Below, in pieces: positions 16,861-26,761 of a stretch of DNA of 64,000 nt. The notes under the pieces were generated by a model. The model was given only the letters and a program-made list of their open reading frames with translations, was not told where the DNA came from and searched no databases. The stretch lies in NCBI GenBank assembly GCA_039024915.1, contig JBCCPK010000007.1, positions 186,001 through 250,000 on the forward strand. The letters are read 5' to 3'. Source of the stretch: Pseudomonadota bacterium. Lineage in GTDB: Bacteria; Pseudomonadota; Alphaproteobacteria; Rhizobiales; MH13. Numbering within the stretch: position 1 is the stretch's first letter; every line of letters begins with the position of its first letter. The position numbers and the translations under genes were made by a program.

Positions 16861-18249
16861 ATGACGACCACCAGGACAGAATCTGACACTTTTGGACCGA
16901 TTGAGGTTGATTCAAGCCGCTACTGGGGTGCCCAAGCTCAACGCTCCCTCGGCAACTTCAAGATCGGCTGGGAGAAACAGCCAGCCCCCGTGGTCCGCGC
17001 CCTTGGTATCGTGAAGCGGGCCGCAGCCGAAACCAATATGGAGCTCGGCAAAATGGATGCCGACCTGGGGAACGTCATCATCAAGGCAGCGCAAGAGGTC
17101 ATCGAAGGGAAGCTGGACGAGCATTTCCCATTGGTGGTCTGGCAGACGGGCTCTGGGACGCAGTCCAATATGAACGCGAACGAGGTGATCTCCAATCGCG
17201 CAATCGAGATGATGGGCGGTGAGATGGGTTCGAAAACGCCGATCCATCCCAACGATCACTGCAACATGTCACAGTCGTCCAACGACACCTTTCCCACGGC
17301 GATGCACATCGCCTGCGCTGAAGAGGTGCACCATCGGCTGCTTCCGGCGCTCCAATATTTGCGCAACGCACTGAACGACAAAGCCGAAGCGTGGAAGAAC
17401 ATCATCAAAATTGGACGCACCCATACACAGGATGCGACACCCCTCACCCTCGGCCAGGAATTCTCCGGCTACACCCAGCAGCTTACAAATGGCATTGCGC
17501 GGATTGAAAGCACCCTGCCCGCGCTCATGGAGCTCGCTCAAGGTGGCACAGCTGTTGGCACTGGGCTCGCATCTCCGGTCGGTTTTGCCGAAAAAGTCGC
17601 TGAGAAGATCGCCGCGATCACCAAACTACCGTTCACCACTGCCCCAAACAAATTCGAGGCGCTCGCCGCCCACGATGCGATGGTGTTCACCCATGGAGCA
17701 ATCCACGCGGTTGCAATGAGCTGTTTCAAGATTGCCAATGATATCAGGTTTTTAGGGTCGGGACCTCGAGCGGGACTTGGAGAATTGGCGCTGCCCGAAA
17801 ACGAACCAGGCTCGTCCATAATGCCCGGCAAAGTGAACCCGACCCAGTGCGAAGCGATGACCCAGGTCTGTGCGCACATCCACGGTAATAACGCCGGACT
17901 CGCCTTTGCGGGGTCGCAAGGTCATTTCGAATTGAACGTCTTTAACCCGATGATGGCCTACAACTTCCTGCAGTCGGTGCGGCTGTTGTCTGACGCGGCT
18001 GTCTCGTTCACCGACAATTGCGTTGTTGGCATTGAGCCCAGGCTAGACAACATTGAGCAAGGGCTCAAAAATTCGCTGATGTTGGTGACGCCATTGAAAG
18101 AGAAGTACGGCTACGATCTTGCCGCAAAAGTCGCGAAAAACGCCCACAAGAACGGGACAACGTTGAGAGTTGAGGCGCTCGCACTTGGCATTTCCGAAGA
18201 GGACTTCGATGCTATCGTGGTACCGGCGAAAATGATTAGCCCGGCATGA
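16861..18249 (+). CDS. fumC: Class II fumarate hydratase
   Basis: FumC is the iron-independent fumarase of the citric acid cycle, interconverting fumarate and malate. The 462-residue protein has the class signature [15 protein letters not shown] at about 318-332, the substrate motif [13 protein letters not shown] and the catalytic-His motif [16 protein letters not shown]. Length is standard. GAGGGA stands about 10 bases before the ATG. It lies downstream of sspB (182-base gap without recognisable elements) and is followed after 10 bases by a DUF4169 gene, a combination common in Hyphomicrobiales. Confidence 0.97.
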   Translation: MTTTRTESDTFGPIEVDSSRYWGAQAQRSLGNFKIGWEKQPAPVVRALGIVKRAAAETNMELGKMDADLGNVIIKAAQEVIEGKLDEHFPLVVWQTGSGTQSNMNANEVISNRAIEMMGGEMGSKTPIHPNDHCNMSQSSNDTFPTAMHIACAEEVHHRLLPALQYLRNALNDKAEAWKNIIKIGRTHTQDATPLTLGQEFSGYTQQLTNGIARIESTLPALMELAQGGTAVGTGLASPVGFAEKVAEKIAAITKLPFTTAPNKFEALAAHDAMVFTHGAIHAVAMSCFKIANDIRFLGSGPRAGLGELALPENEPGSSIMPGKVNPTQCEAMTQVCAHIHGNNAGLAFAGSQGHFELNVFNPMMAYNFLQSVRLLSDAAVSFTDNCVVGIEPRLDNIEQGLKNSLMLVTPLKEKYGYDLAAKVAKNAHKNGTTLRVEALALGISEEDFDAIVVPAKMISPA

Positions 18250-18259
18250 GGCGATCTTC

Positions 18260-18454
18260 GTGACCGACAACGTCATCAATCTGCGGCAGGCTCGCAAGCG
18301 CTTGAAAAAGGCCGAAAAGGAAAAGACGGCGCGCGAAAACCGCCGGCGCTTTGGGCGAAGCAAATCACAGAAGCAGGCCGAAAACAAAGAACGGGAAAGC
18401 AGCGCTTCCCGCCTTGATGGCCACCAGCGGGACCGAGACGACGGAGCTTCGTAA
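18260..18454 (+). CDS. DUF4169 family protein
   Basis: The 64-residue, very basic protein starts MTDNVINLRQARKRLKKAEKEKTARENRRRF over two blocks, the N-terminal pattern of DUF4169. It is entirely helical and rich in Lys, Arg and Glu. The start is a GTG 10 bases after the fumC stop, and its TAA is directly followed by the GTG of the next gene. No function is known; nucleic-acid binding is possible from the charge but unproven. Confidence 0.8.
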   Translation: MTDNVINLRQARKRLKKAEKEKTARENRRRFGRSKSQKQAENKERESSASRLDGHQRDRDDGAS

Positions 18455-18697
18455 GTGCTCTTCAAACGTTCGATCAGCCTGTCGGGCCATGCGACGTCGA
18501 TTGCGCTCGAGCAACCCTTCTGGGATGAGATCGATCGGCTTGCCGCCGAAAAAGGCATGGGTAGAGCTGCACTTGTAAGGCAGATCGACGAAGCCCGGGG
18601 TTCGGGAAACCTTGCCAGCGCGCTGCGGGTGTTTGTGCTGGAGACGCTGAAGGCTGAAACGCTTAATTCGGTGTCAGATCAAGCGGTGCGCCGGTAG
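18455..18697 (+). CDS. Ribbon-helix-helix domain protein
   Basis: The 80-residue protein starts MLFKRSISLSGHATSIALEQPFWDEIDRLAAEKG and matches the RHH_4 type of ribbon-helix-helix domain: the N-terminal strand (KRSISLSGHATSIALE) would contact DNA, and two helices follow (EPFWDEIDRLA, AALVRQIDEARG-like). It may regulate its own operon. The GTG start follows the upstream TAA with no gap. Its last 35 bases overlap the 3' end of the convergent AsmA-like gene, so no separate terminator space exists between the two. Confidence 0.8.
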   Translation: MLFKRSISLSGHATSIALEQPFWDEIDRLAAEKGMGRAALVRQIDEARGSGNLASALRVFVLETLKAETLNSVSDQAVRR

Positions 18698-21600
18698 CAG
18701 GTTGTTCGCTGGCGGGGACCGCATTGCTGAACGGCAGCGCATCCACCACGATGGGCTCGCCAAGCGGAGGCAAAGAAAGGTCAAGTTGCGGACCGTCTTG
18801 CGCCGCCGCCTGCTCGGCCTCCGCGCGTGCCCGTTCCGCTGCCTCTTCAGCCTGACGGCGGGCTTCTTCCTCGGCCTCCTCGCGGACTTGCCGCTCACGC
18901 TCGATCTCGATCAACTGCCGCGCACGCGCCGCGTCAAGCGCCTCTGCACCCATAACCCTCAGCAGGCTTTCGCGCTCTAAGATCTCCGCATTAAGCGCTT
19001 CGACCCGTCGGATCTCGCTTTCCAGTTGGCGGACGTTGAGGAAGCTGGCGACTTGCGCAACATCGAGCGTCCGCTCGGGAGCTGCGAGATCTCCGGTGAA
19101 GGAAAGGCCGACATTGGGCATCGCTGCCACGTCACCGGGACCGTCGGTCGCCGCGTAGGAGAAATCTGCGTCAACCACCTGTTCGCCGAGGTCGACAGTG
19201 AACCCGCCGCGCATAGCGGTCTGGTCACCGCCCAAAAACAGATTGCTGGCTCGCGCTACACCGGCAACCACACTCACTGGCGTATCGGCGCGCTCAATGC
19301 GCATCGTTCCAGCTTGCAAGGCATCCGCGAAGGCCGCTTCCAGATCGGAACCCTCGCCCAAGAGCCCCGCATCGGCCGCCTGCAAGATCCGAGCGAAACC
19401 GTTCAGGCCCAGTCCTGATAGTGTCGCGTCTGCTAAGGCTAAAGTGCCCTCACCGGTTAGCGCTGACATCAAACTGGCAACGGAATTTCCGGCACTCTCA
19501 AAACTCAGAGACAACGCGCCTTCCCCGCGCAGAACAGGACCGCCGCCGCGCTCCCAACTAAGCTGATCCAGTTCAAAGCCCTGCCAGCCAACGCGCCCGT
19601 TGAGCAGGCCACCACGGTCCGCATCGCGAAGCACCAGGCGAGTATCAAGATCGCCCCCCAGAAGCTGCCCAGATAGCCGTTCAACCTCTAGCTCATCCGT
19701 ACTCGCCTTTAGGTCCAGCGCGCCATTGAGGACGGTCAGCCCATCCCAAAGGGCAATTCGTGGGCTGTCGAGCTTGAGATTGATTGCGATCGGCCACGGA
19801 TTGAACGCGAACGGACCCTCGGGCCAGCCGTCGGCAAAACCGACATCAAAGGCGGCCGGGCCTATGAAAGCACTGGCGAGCGTCTGCAGGTCAACACGAT
19901 CAATGCTCACATCTGCATCCAGCAGTGTGTTCAAGGGGCCGACGGTAAGGGCTGCCTCCCCAGCCACCGATATATCATCAACAAGCCCGGTCAGAGCGGA
20001 AAGATCCGCACGCCTTGAGTTGCTGTCATAGGCAATATCGAAACCCATGGACGCTGCGATCGGATCAAAAAGACCGGGCAGCGCTAACCCAGCCATCAGT
20101 CCGAGCTGCGCAATATCACCTGCAAACACCGATCCTGTCCCAGACAGGCCACTGACCGTCTCGTCCGCGCCGCGCACCAGGTCCGCATCAAGGCGGGCGG
20201 TCACATCAAGCCCATCAAACGCAAGGCGAACCGTTGGCGGCCCGTCTCCAGCGCCCGTGAAAACCGCCCGCAGACTGCCCGGTCCCTCAAGTTCGCTGGG
20301 AAGAGCGGGAACGCCCAGCTGACCGACAAGGGCAAAGCCATCTTCAGCTTCCGCATTCAACCGGATCTCCGAAGCGCGTTCGAAAAGCGCTTGAAGACTT
20401 TCTTGAACCGTCCGAGAGGCCGCAAACTGTGACCCCCCATCAGGCACAGTGCCGTTCAAATCGATGGTCGTTTCGGCAAGTGACCCCACCAAACCCAACT
20501 GCAAGCCAGCGCTCGCCGAATTGCTGTAGGTCCCGGTGAGGTTGGCAGGCTCATACAGCCCGGAATTGCGTTGAAGATCTGCAAGAAATGGGCTGTCACC
20601 AAGAACGTCGCGCGCCAGACGTACGACGCCGCCAATCCGCTCGAGCTCGCTTTGAACGGAAAACTCGCCAAGCGGCGGCACGCTTGAACGGTCGAAAAAC
20701 CCGCTTGCCGACAACCTTGCGCCCGCTGCATCGCCGATCTGCAGTCGATCAACACGCAAGCGATCAGGCGTAGCATTCACGTCAACCTCGACCCCGCCCA
20801 AATCCTCATTGCCGGCGACGAGGGCATCGATTTTCAAACTTGCATCAATCGTCCCCAGAGCCAGATTACCAGCTTCATCAGGATCACTTGTCCGCGGGGC
20901 AACCCAACGACCGAGACCCGAAAGCAGGCCGAAATCGAAGCGCCCTGCATCCAGCTCCAGGGTCAACGCAGCGCCTCCGTCGCGCCCTTTCGGGCCCAGC
21001 TGATACGCCGCTGAACCGGTCAATGCCGACCCATCGATCGATCCACGCAAACGCTCAAGGCGCAAAGACCGAGCGTCAGCGATCAACCGCCCAGCGACAT
21101 CCAAAGCGGAAAGCTGCGAGAATGCTCCCTCTTCATCCGCCCGGCCCGTTGACCACGCAATGAACAGTCCCGGTGCATTGCTGCGCAGGCTCATCCCACC
21201 ATCCAGACGCAGTCCACCGGTCTCAAGGGCGTCGATCGCACCGGAAAAGCCAAATGCGGTCTCTCCGGGAAAGGTTGCTTCAAGGCTTCTCAGATCAACC
21301 GGCTGACCGGGCCGATAGGTTGCGTCGAACCCAATCTGCCGAATGACGGCGCTGTTGATGACGATGGCGGGAATATCGAAGGTCAGGTCGCCCGGTAAAT
21401 CGAGGCGCTCTAGCGACCGCACCAGATCACCGGCTGCCGCCCAACCCGCACCAAGCGAGACTGGCTCCGTAGCGCCGCCACCCAAGGTTCGATCGAGATC
21501 AATCTGGCGCGACGATAACGCAGCCGAAAAACGCGCATCTTCTCCCAGTGTGGTGCGCGCATGACCGGTCAAGACGAAGGCCTGATCCCCGCCCTGCCCC

Positions 21601-22457
21601 AAAGTCAACTCGACGTCACGCGCCACCAACTCCGCCAGCGATGCATCGATTGTGCCTTCGAGCCGCCAATCGAGGGTAGCAACATCCATGCTTGCATCGA
21701 CAGAAACGTCGCTGGAATCCTCCGATAGATTGAGGCTGCGCGCCAAAGACTGGCCTTCAAACCGTGCCTGATCTTCGGACCAGTCGAAAAAGCCATCGAC
21801 CGTGATCTCGAGCGGTCGGTTGACCGGCATAACCGAAACCCGCGTCCTCATACGGCGATCGCCCGCATAGGTTCCAGAATTCACACGCAGCTCGACCCGC
21901 TTCCCTGCTATCACGGCAGACGCCGGGTCGACACGCCAAGGCCCGAGAATACTGGGCGCGCTAAGCCGCGCGTTAAGCTCGCTAACGAGCACCTGGACCG
22001 AGCCGTCACCGGTGAGGCGCTCAATCCGGCCATTGCTGACAACAGCCTCTTCGATGCTGATCGCCGCGAGGTCCACGGCGTCGGACCGTTCAGACGACCC
22101 AGCATCCAGCGCCGAGAGGCGTATGACCGGGCTCTCAAGGGCCAGCTCGACAATCTCCGCCTGCCCTCGCAAAAACGGCGCAAGCGACATCAGCGCCCGC
22201 ATCCGTTGCACGCGAACCTCTGGCTCCGATCCGTCCGTCTGGCTGGCGATCTCGACATCGGTGAAGGTCAGCCGAGGCATTGGCAGCAGACGCAGATCGA
22301 CTGCACCTGACACATGGACATCCCGACCCAACAACCGCGAAGCCTGTTGCTCGATGACGGCAGTGTAGTTGCTCCAGTCAATATAGCGCGGCGCGACCAA
22401 CGCTGCCGTCAGCACCACAAGCAAGAGCGTCCCCACAAAGAGGAAAAACCGGTTCAT
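18663..22457 (-). CDS. Large AsmA-like envelope protein
   Basis: The 1264-residue protein has one N-terminal membrane segment (about 3-23) followed by RYIDWSNYTAVIEQQASRLLGRDVHVSG, the AsmA family N-terminus. The bulk is a very long repetitive beta-rich periplasmic region. Near the C-terminus comes the AsmA-like 2 block (GEGTLALADATLSGLGLNGF, then GGFTVDLGEQVVDADF), followed by a highly charged helix of about 60 residues rich in Glu, Arg and Ala (about 1160-1220) and a Pro-rich tail. AsmA-like proteins are thought to move phospholipids between the membranes; the role here is inferred from the family. It is a single gene, divergent from the ClC gene, and overlaps the RHH gene by 35 bases. Confidence 0.88.
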   Translation of the reverse strand: MNRFFLFVGTLLLVVLTAALVAPRYIDWSNYTAVIEQQASRLLGRDVHVSGAVDLRLLPMPRLTFTDVEIASQTDGSEPEVRVQRMRALMSLAPFLRGQAEIVELALESPVIRLSALDAGSSERSDAVDLAAISIEEAVVSNGRIERLTGDGSVQVLVSELNARLSAPSILGPWRVDPASAVIAGKRVELRVNSGTYAGDRRMRTRVSVMPVNRPLEITVDGFFDWSEDQARFEGQSLARSLNLSEDSSDVSVDASMDVATLDWRLEGTIDASLAELVARDVELTLGQGGDQAFVLTGHARTTLGEDARFSAALSSRQIDLDRTLGGGATEPVSLGAGWAAAGDLVRSLERLDLPGDLTFDIPAIVINSAVIRQIGFDATYRPGQPVDLRSLEATFPGETAFGFSGAIDALETGGLRLDGGMSLRSNAPGLFIAWSTGRADEEGAFSQLSALDVAGRLIADARSLRLERLRGSIDGSALTGSAAYQLGPKGRDGGAALTLELDAGRFDFGLLSGLGRWVAPRTSDPDEAGNLALGTIDASLKIDALVAGNEDLGGVEVDVNATPDRLRVDRLQIGDAAGARLSASGFFDRSSVPPLGEFSVQSELERIGGVVRLARDVLGDSPFLADLQRNSGLYEPANLTGTYSNSASAGLQLGLVGSLAETTIDLNGTVPDGGSQFAASRTVQESLQALFERASEIRLNAEAEDGFALVGQLGVPALPSELEGPGSLRAVFTGAGDGPPTVRLAFDGLDVTARLDADLVRGADETVSGLSGTGSVFAGDIAQLGLMAGLALPGLFDPIAASMGFDIAYDSNSRRADLSALTGLVDDISVAGEAALTVGPLNTLLDADVSIDRVDLQTLASAFIGPAAFDVGFADGWPEGPFAFNPWPIAINLKLDSPRIALWDGLTVLNGALDLKASTDELEVERLSGQLLGGDLDTRLVLRDADRGGLLNGRVGWQGFELDQLSWERGGGPVLRGEGALSLSFESAGNSVASLMSALTGEGTLALADATLSGLGLNGFARILQAADAGLLGEGSDLEAAFADALQAGTMRIERADTPVSVVAGVARASNLFLGGDQTAMRGGFTVDLGEQVVDADFSYAATDGPGDVAAMPNVGLSFTGDLAAPERTLDVAQVASFLNVRQLESEIRRVEALNAEILERESLLRVMGAEALDAARARQLIEIERERQVREEAEEEARRQAEEAAERARAEAEQAAAQDGPQLDLSLPPLGEPIVVDALPFSNAVPASEQPATGAPLDLTPN

Positions 22458-22582
22458 TGTGCCCTTTCACCAATTGGGAAAGCCATTTTGTGACCACAGG
22501 CATGTTTGCGGTCAAGCAAAGCCGTCAAACAGCGTTTAAAGCATAGAACTTTGGCATGAAATGCGCCCAAGTGCATCGAACC

Positions 22583-22598
22583 CGCATTGCACAATGCG
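22583..22598. repeat. 16-base inverted repeat upstream of the ClC gene
   Basis: CGCATTG (22583-22589) and CAATGCG (22592-22598) form a 7-bp perfect inverted repeat with a CA centre. It lies in the 186-base gap between the divergent AsmA and ClC genes, 45 bases before the ClC ATG. It may be an operator or a short hairpin in the ClC leader. Confidence 0.4.
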
Positions 22599-22643
22599 CA
22601 AAACGCGTCCCCTATTCGCACAAAGGGCAAGTTGAGCAGACCA

Positions 22644-24281
22644 ATGGCCAGCAAACACATCGAAATGGTGGTCTCATCGGTCGTGCAATGGGCACGGCCG
22701 AACATCGCCTATGCGGTGCGCAGTCGGCTTTGGCTCGTTTGGATCCTGGCGGCGGTGATCGGCGTGGGTACGGCCTTCGGCGCGATCGCTTTTCGCGAGT
22801 TAATCGGCCTGGTCCAATGGACTTGGCTCGCGACCCGCACGGAGCAGGTCGCCAGTGCTGCACGGCTGCTGCCCTGGTACACAGTGCTCTTTGTGCCGGC
22901 GTTTGGCGGACTGCTTGTTGGGCTGTTCCTCCATTATATCCAGCCGGGCAAGCGGCACCTAGGCGTCTCGGACGTCATCGAAGGCAAACTTGATCCCGAC
23001 AGGAGTTTGCGTTTTTGGCCGGGGATCGGCTCTGCATTTGTGTCGGCCACCTCACTTGGGTTCGGTTCAAGCACCGGTCGCGAGGGACCCGTGGTGCATC
23101 TCGGAGCAGTCATCGCGGCGAGCATTGCGCGGGTATTCAGGCTGCCTGCGGCCTCCAACAAAGTCTTGCTTGCGTGCGGTGTAGCCGGCGCGGTCTCGGC
23201 GTCGTTCAACGCGCCAATCGCGGGCGTTTTGTTCGCGCACGAGGTGATCCTTGGCCACTACGCTCTAACGGCCTTCAGCGCGATCGTCATTGCTTCAGGC
23301 GCCGCAACGATCATTTCGCGCATCTACTTTGGCGACGTCGCCGCTTTTGCAATCCCGGACTACCAGATTACCTCCTACTGGGAGTTTCCGGCGTTTGCCA
23401 TTCTCGGACTTGTTTGTGCGCTTGTCGCCATCCTTTTCCAGTACGCGCTGATCGGCACAGACTATGTGGCCCGGACCGTCCGTGCGCCGGTTTTCATCCG
23501 GCCTATGGTCGGAGGTCTGGTGGTCGGCTTCATCGCCATCTGGTTTCCTCAGGTTCTGGGGGTCGGATACCAGGCCACGGACCTTGCGCTTCGCACACAG
23601 TTGCCGCTCGACCTCATGCTGATCCTTGTCGTGCTCAAGACAATCGCAACAGCGATTTGCCTCGCCTCCCGATTTGGTGGTGGGATCTTTTCTCCCTCAC
23701 TTTATCTGGGGGCGATGACAGGGGGCGCATTTGGGCTGATAGCGGCGAGCGCTTTTCCGGATATGGCGTCGTCCGAAGGCCTGTATGCCATTCTTGGCAT
23801 GGGGGCTGTAGCGGCCGCGGTCATCGGCGCGCCCCTTTCAACGACCATGATCGTTTTCGAACTGACAGGGGGCTACGCCCTTTCGATTGCACTTCTGCTG
23901 ACCGTGTCGATCGCAACCGGGATATCAATCGCCGTCCATGGCCGATCCTACTTCTACTGGCAGCTGGAAAGCCGTGGGCTTGCGGTCGCGGACGGTCCAC
24001 ATGCGCAATTGATGCGAACGGTCAAAGTTGCCGATTTCATGCAGCGCATCTCGCCCAACGTCAAAGAGCGCCCTCCACCTCTTGAAGAGGGTGCGCCGAG
24101 ACTGTTGACAACTGACACCATGGAGCGCGCCTTGCGGGTGTTCGATGAGACCGGAAGCGCGGAAATACCCGTGGTCCGGGCGGCAGCAGTTGGACAGACG
24201 GTAGGCTATGCTCTTCAAGTCGACGCACTGCGTTTCTTCAACGCGGCTCTCATCGACGCATCAATTGAAGAGCACAAATAG
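22644..24281 (+). CDS. ClC-family chloride channel/antiporter with CBS region
   Basis: The 545-residue membrane protein carries the ClC signature motifs: GREGP at 145-149 with the gating glutamate E147, and GGGIFSPSLYLGAM for the third anion-coordinating segment. The first motif is LGVSDVIEG rather than GSGIPE, a common variation. About 16-18 membrane helices are expected. The C-terminal 100 residues look like a partial CBS region (KVADFMQRI... TMERALRVFDETG). Retention of the gating Glu fits a Cl-/H+ antiporter or channel. I chose the ATG at 22644; a TTG at 22587 gives 19 more residues. It lies between AsmA (divergent) and the UvrD gene. Confidence 0.9.
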   Translation: MASKHIEMVVSSVVQWARPNIAYAVRSRLWLVWILAAVIGVGTAFGAIAFRELIGLVQWTWLATRTEQVASAARLLPWYTVLFVPAFGGLLVGLFLHYIQPGKRHLGVSDVIEGKLDPDRSLRFWPGIGSAFVSATSLGFGSSTGREGPVVHLGAVIAASIARVFRLPAASNKVLLACGVAGAVSASFNAPIAGVLFAHEVILGHYALTAFSAIVIASGAATIISRIYFGDVAAFAIPDYQITSYWEFPAFAILGLVCALVAILFQYALIGTDYVARTVRAPVFIRPMVGGLVVGFIAIWFPQVLGVGYQATDLALRTQLPLDLMLILVVLKTIATAICLASRFGGGIFSPSLYLGAMTGGAFGLIAASAFPDMASSEGLYAILGMGAVAAAVIGAPLSTTMIVFELTGGYALSIALLLTVSIATGISIAVHGRSYFYWQLESRGLAVADGPHAQLMRTVKVADFMQRISPNVKERPPPLEEGAPRLLTTDTMERALRVFDETGSAEIPVVRAAAVGQTVGYALQVDALRFFNAALIDASIEEHK

Positions 24282-24385
24282 CGCCTTATTTTGGGAAGAA
24301 CGGTCAGAGAACAAGCGACAGCCGCCCCCTGCTTGGCTACGCTCAGGGCCGTCGAATCATCATTTCTTCGGAACACCTGCCGGCC

Positions 24386-26755
24386 ATGTCAGACCCTGCC
24401 CCACTCGTGCCCAAAGAAGGCGGAATCGCAGCCCGTGCCATGGCGGCAGTACAGCCAACGAACGCGCCGTGGCTCGACGGCTTGAACCCGGAGCAGCTGC
24501 GTGCGGTTGAAACGCTTGACGGACCGGTTCTCGTATTGGCTGGCGCTGGCACCGGGAAAACAAGGGTTCTAACGACAAGGATCGCCCACATACTTGGCAC
24601 CGGGCGCGCAGCGCCAAGCCAGATCATGGCTGTGACCTTTACCAACAAGGCCGCCCGGGAGATGAAGCAACGCATTGGCGGCATGATCGGCTCAGCCGTG
24701 GAGGGCATGCCGTGGCTGGGGACCTTCCACGCCATCGGGACACGCCTGCTGCGGTACCATGCGGAGCTTGCTGGCTTGAAGTCGAGCTTCACCATCCTCG
24801 ACACCGATGACCAGATCCGCCTTCTCAAACAACTGCTTCAAGCAGAGAACATCGACGAGAAGCGCTGGCCGGCACGCCAACTGGCAGCGTATATAGATCG
24901 CTGGAAGAACCGGGGCCTTGTACCCGATAAGGTTCCCGCGTCGGACGCCGTTTTCGCAAACGGCCAAGGCATTGAGCTATACGCTGCCTATCAGGAGCGC
25001 CTGTCTGTCCTGAATGCTGTCGACTTCGGCGACCTGTTGGTCAAACCGATCAAGCTTTTTCAGGATAATCCGGACATTCTAGCTGACTACCATCGTCGCT
25101 TCCGCTTCATCCTGGTGGACGAGTACCAGGATACAAACGTGGCCCAATATCTTTGGCTGCGCCTCCTGGCCCAAGGCTCGAATGGGCAACAGCCGAACGT
25201 CTGCTGTGTCGGTGATGATGACCAGTCGATCTATGGCTGGCGCGGTGCGGAAGTTGACAACATTTTGCGGTTTGAGCGCGATTTTCCCGGTGCAACCGTC
25301 ATCCGTCTTGAGCGCAATTACCGCTCGACATCGCCGATTTTGGGCGCAGCATCTCATCTGATCGCACACAATGAAGACCGGCTTGGTAAGACCTTGTTCA
25401 CCGACCTCGAAGCCGAGCCGGGCGAAGAGAAAGTAACGGTCGCCAGTGCCTGGGATTCCGCAGAAGAGGCGCGCGCGGTCTGCGAGGACATTGAGCAACT
25501 GCAGAGGCAGGATCACCCGCTTAATGAGATGGCTATCCTGGTGCGGACCTCGGCGCAGATGCGCGAGTTCGAAGACCGTTTCTTCACCCTTGGCCTCAAT
25601 TACCGGGTCATCGGCGGCCCGCGCTTTTATGAACGGCAGGAAATTCGCGATGCCTTGGCTTACTTGCGGGTCATTGCGCAGCCGGAAGACGGGCTTGCAT
25701 TTGAACGGATCGTCAACGTTCCCAAACGGGGCCTGGGCGATACCAGCGTTCGCAAGATCAACGCACTGTCCCGCGACCAATCGATCTCACCGCTTGCAGC
25801 GGCAAGGCTTCTAACCGAGACCGAGGAGCTGCGCCCAGCTGCTCGTTCGGCGCTTCGCGCCTTGATCGACGATTTCGATCGATGGCGCGACAGCATGAAC
25901 CATTTGCCACACACGGAGCTGGCAGAGATCGTGCTTGATGAATCGGGTTACACGCGGATGTGGCAGGAGGACACCTCGCCGCAAGCACCAGGAAGGCTGG
26001 ACAATTTGAAGGAACTCGTTCGTTCGATGGAGGAGTTTGAAAACCTCGCAGGCTTCCTCGAACACATCGCGCTTGTCGCTGACGTGGACAACCAGGAGAT
26101 GGACGATGCGGTGACGTTGATGACGCTGCACGCGGCGAAGGGTCTCGAATTTGACACCGTCTTCCTGCCCGGTTGGGAAGAAGGCCTGTTCCCATCGCAG
26201 CGATCTCTCGATGAGAATGGCCGCGCTGGCCTCGAGGAAGAACGCCGCCTTGCCTATGTTGGGCTGACCCGCGCGCGCAAACGAGCAAAACTCTGGTTTT
26301 CGTCCAACCGGCGTATCCACGGGCTTTGGCAGTCATCGATGCCATCGCGCTTTCTTGATGAACTGCCCGAAGCGCATGTCGAAGTCGTCGAGCAAACCTC
26401 ATCGTATGGGGGCTATGGCGCGCGCGGTTATGGCAATTATGGTGCTAGCCGCTTCGATAAGGCAGTCGAGATGAATTCAGCCTACGAGACACCAGGCTGG
26501 AAACGCGCGCAGGCGGCGAAGGGCGCGGGCAGAAGACCCTCGTCCGGGCCGATCACGATTGATGGAGAGTTGGTCGCCCGTTCCGTCGTGGATCGGGGCT
26601 CAGCTTATGGCATCGGCGACAGAGTGTTCCACCAGAAATTCGGTTATGGGCTCGTCGCAGTCATAGAGGGCAACAAACTGACGATCGATTTCGATAAGGC
26701 AGGCCGGAAAAAGGTCGTCGACAGCTTCGTGACCCCTCACGATCAGGTGGGTTAG
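24386..26755 (+). CDS. uvrD: UvrD/PcrA-type DNA helicase
   Basis: This is a superfamily 1A 3'-5' helicase used in nucleotide excision and mismatch repair and in removing RecA filaments. The 789-residue protein has the Walker A motif GAGTGKT (53-59), the Walker B motif LVDEYQDTN, the QSIYGWRGA motif III, VTLMTLHAAKGLEFDTVF and the motif VI YVGLTRARKRAKLWF. The C-terminal part (about 670-790) contains a Gly/Tyr-rich stretch (YGGYGARGYGNYGAS) and a PcrA-like C-terminal domain (GDRVFHQKFGYGLV...), which in PcrA contacts RNA polymerase. Start ATG 24386-24388. The antiporter gene follows after 6 bases. Confidence 0.94.
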   Translation: MSDPAPLVPKEGGIAARAMAAVQPTNAPWLDGLNPEQLRAVETLDGPVLVLAGAGTGKTRVLTTRIAHILGTGRAAPSQIMAVTFTNKAAREMKQRIGGMIGSAVEGMPWLGTFHAIGTRLLRYHAELAGLKSSFTILDTDDQIRLLKQLLQAENIDEKRWPARQLAAYIDRWKNRGLVPDKVPASDAVFANGQGIELYAAYQERLSVLNAVDFGDLLVKPIKLFQDNPDILADYHRRFRFILVDEYQDTNVAQYLWLRLLAQGSNGQQPNVCCVGDDDQSIYGWRGAEVDNILRFERDFPGATVIRLERNYRSTSPILGAASHLIAHNEDRLGKTLFTDLEAEPGEEKVTVASAWDSAEEARAVCEDIEQLQRQDHPLNEMAILVRTSAQMREFEDRFFTLGLNYRVIGGPRFYERQEIRDALAYLRVIAQPEDGLAFERIVNVPKRGLGDTSVRKINALSRDQSISPLAAARLLTETEELRPAARSALRALIDDFDRWRDSMNHLPHTELAEIVLDESGYTRMWQEDTSPQAPGRLDNLKELVRSMEEFENLAGFLEHIALVADVDNQEMDDAVTLMTLHAAKGLEFDTVFLPGWEEGLFPSQRSLDENGRAGLEEERRLAYVGLTRARKRAKLWFSSNRRIHGLWQSSMPSRFLDELPEAHVEVVEQTSSYGGYGARGYGNYGASRFDKAVEMNSAYETPGWKRAQAAKGAGRRPSSGPITIDGELVARSVVDRGSAYGIGDRVFHQKFGYGLVAVIEGNKLTIDFDKAGRKKVVDSFVTPHDQVG

Positions 26756-26761
26756 CCCGCC

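Noticed and set aside
23015-24085. Open frame of 356 codons on the plus strand in another frame of the ClC gene
   Set aside because: The ClC frame has the GREGP and GGGIFSPS motifs; the alternative is Arg/Cys/His-rich and looks like an out-of-frame translation.
25079-26402. Open frames on the minus strand opposite uvrD
   Set aside because: The uvrD frame carries all helicase motifs; the others have none.
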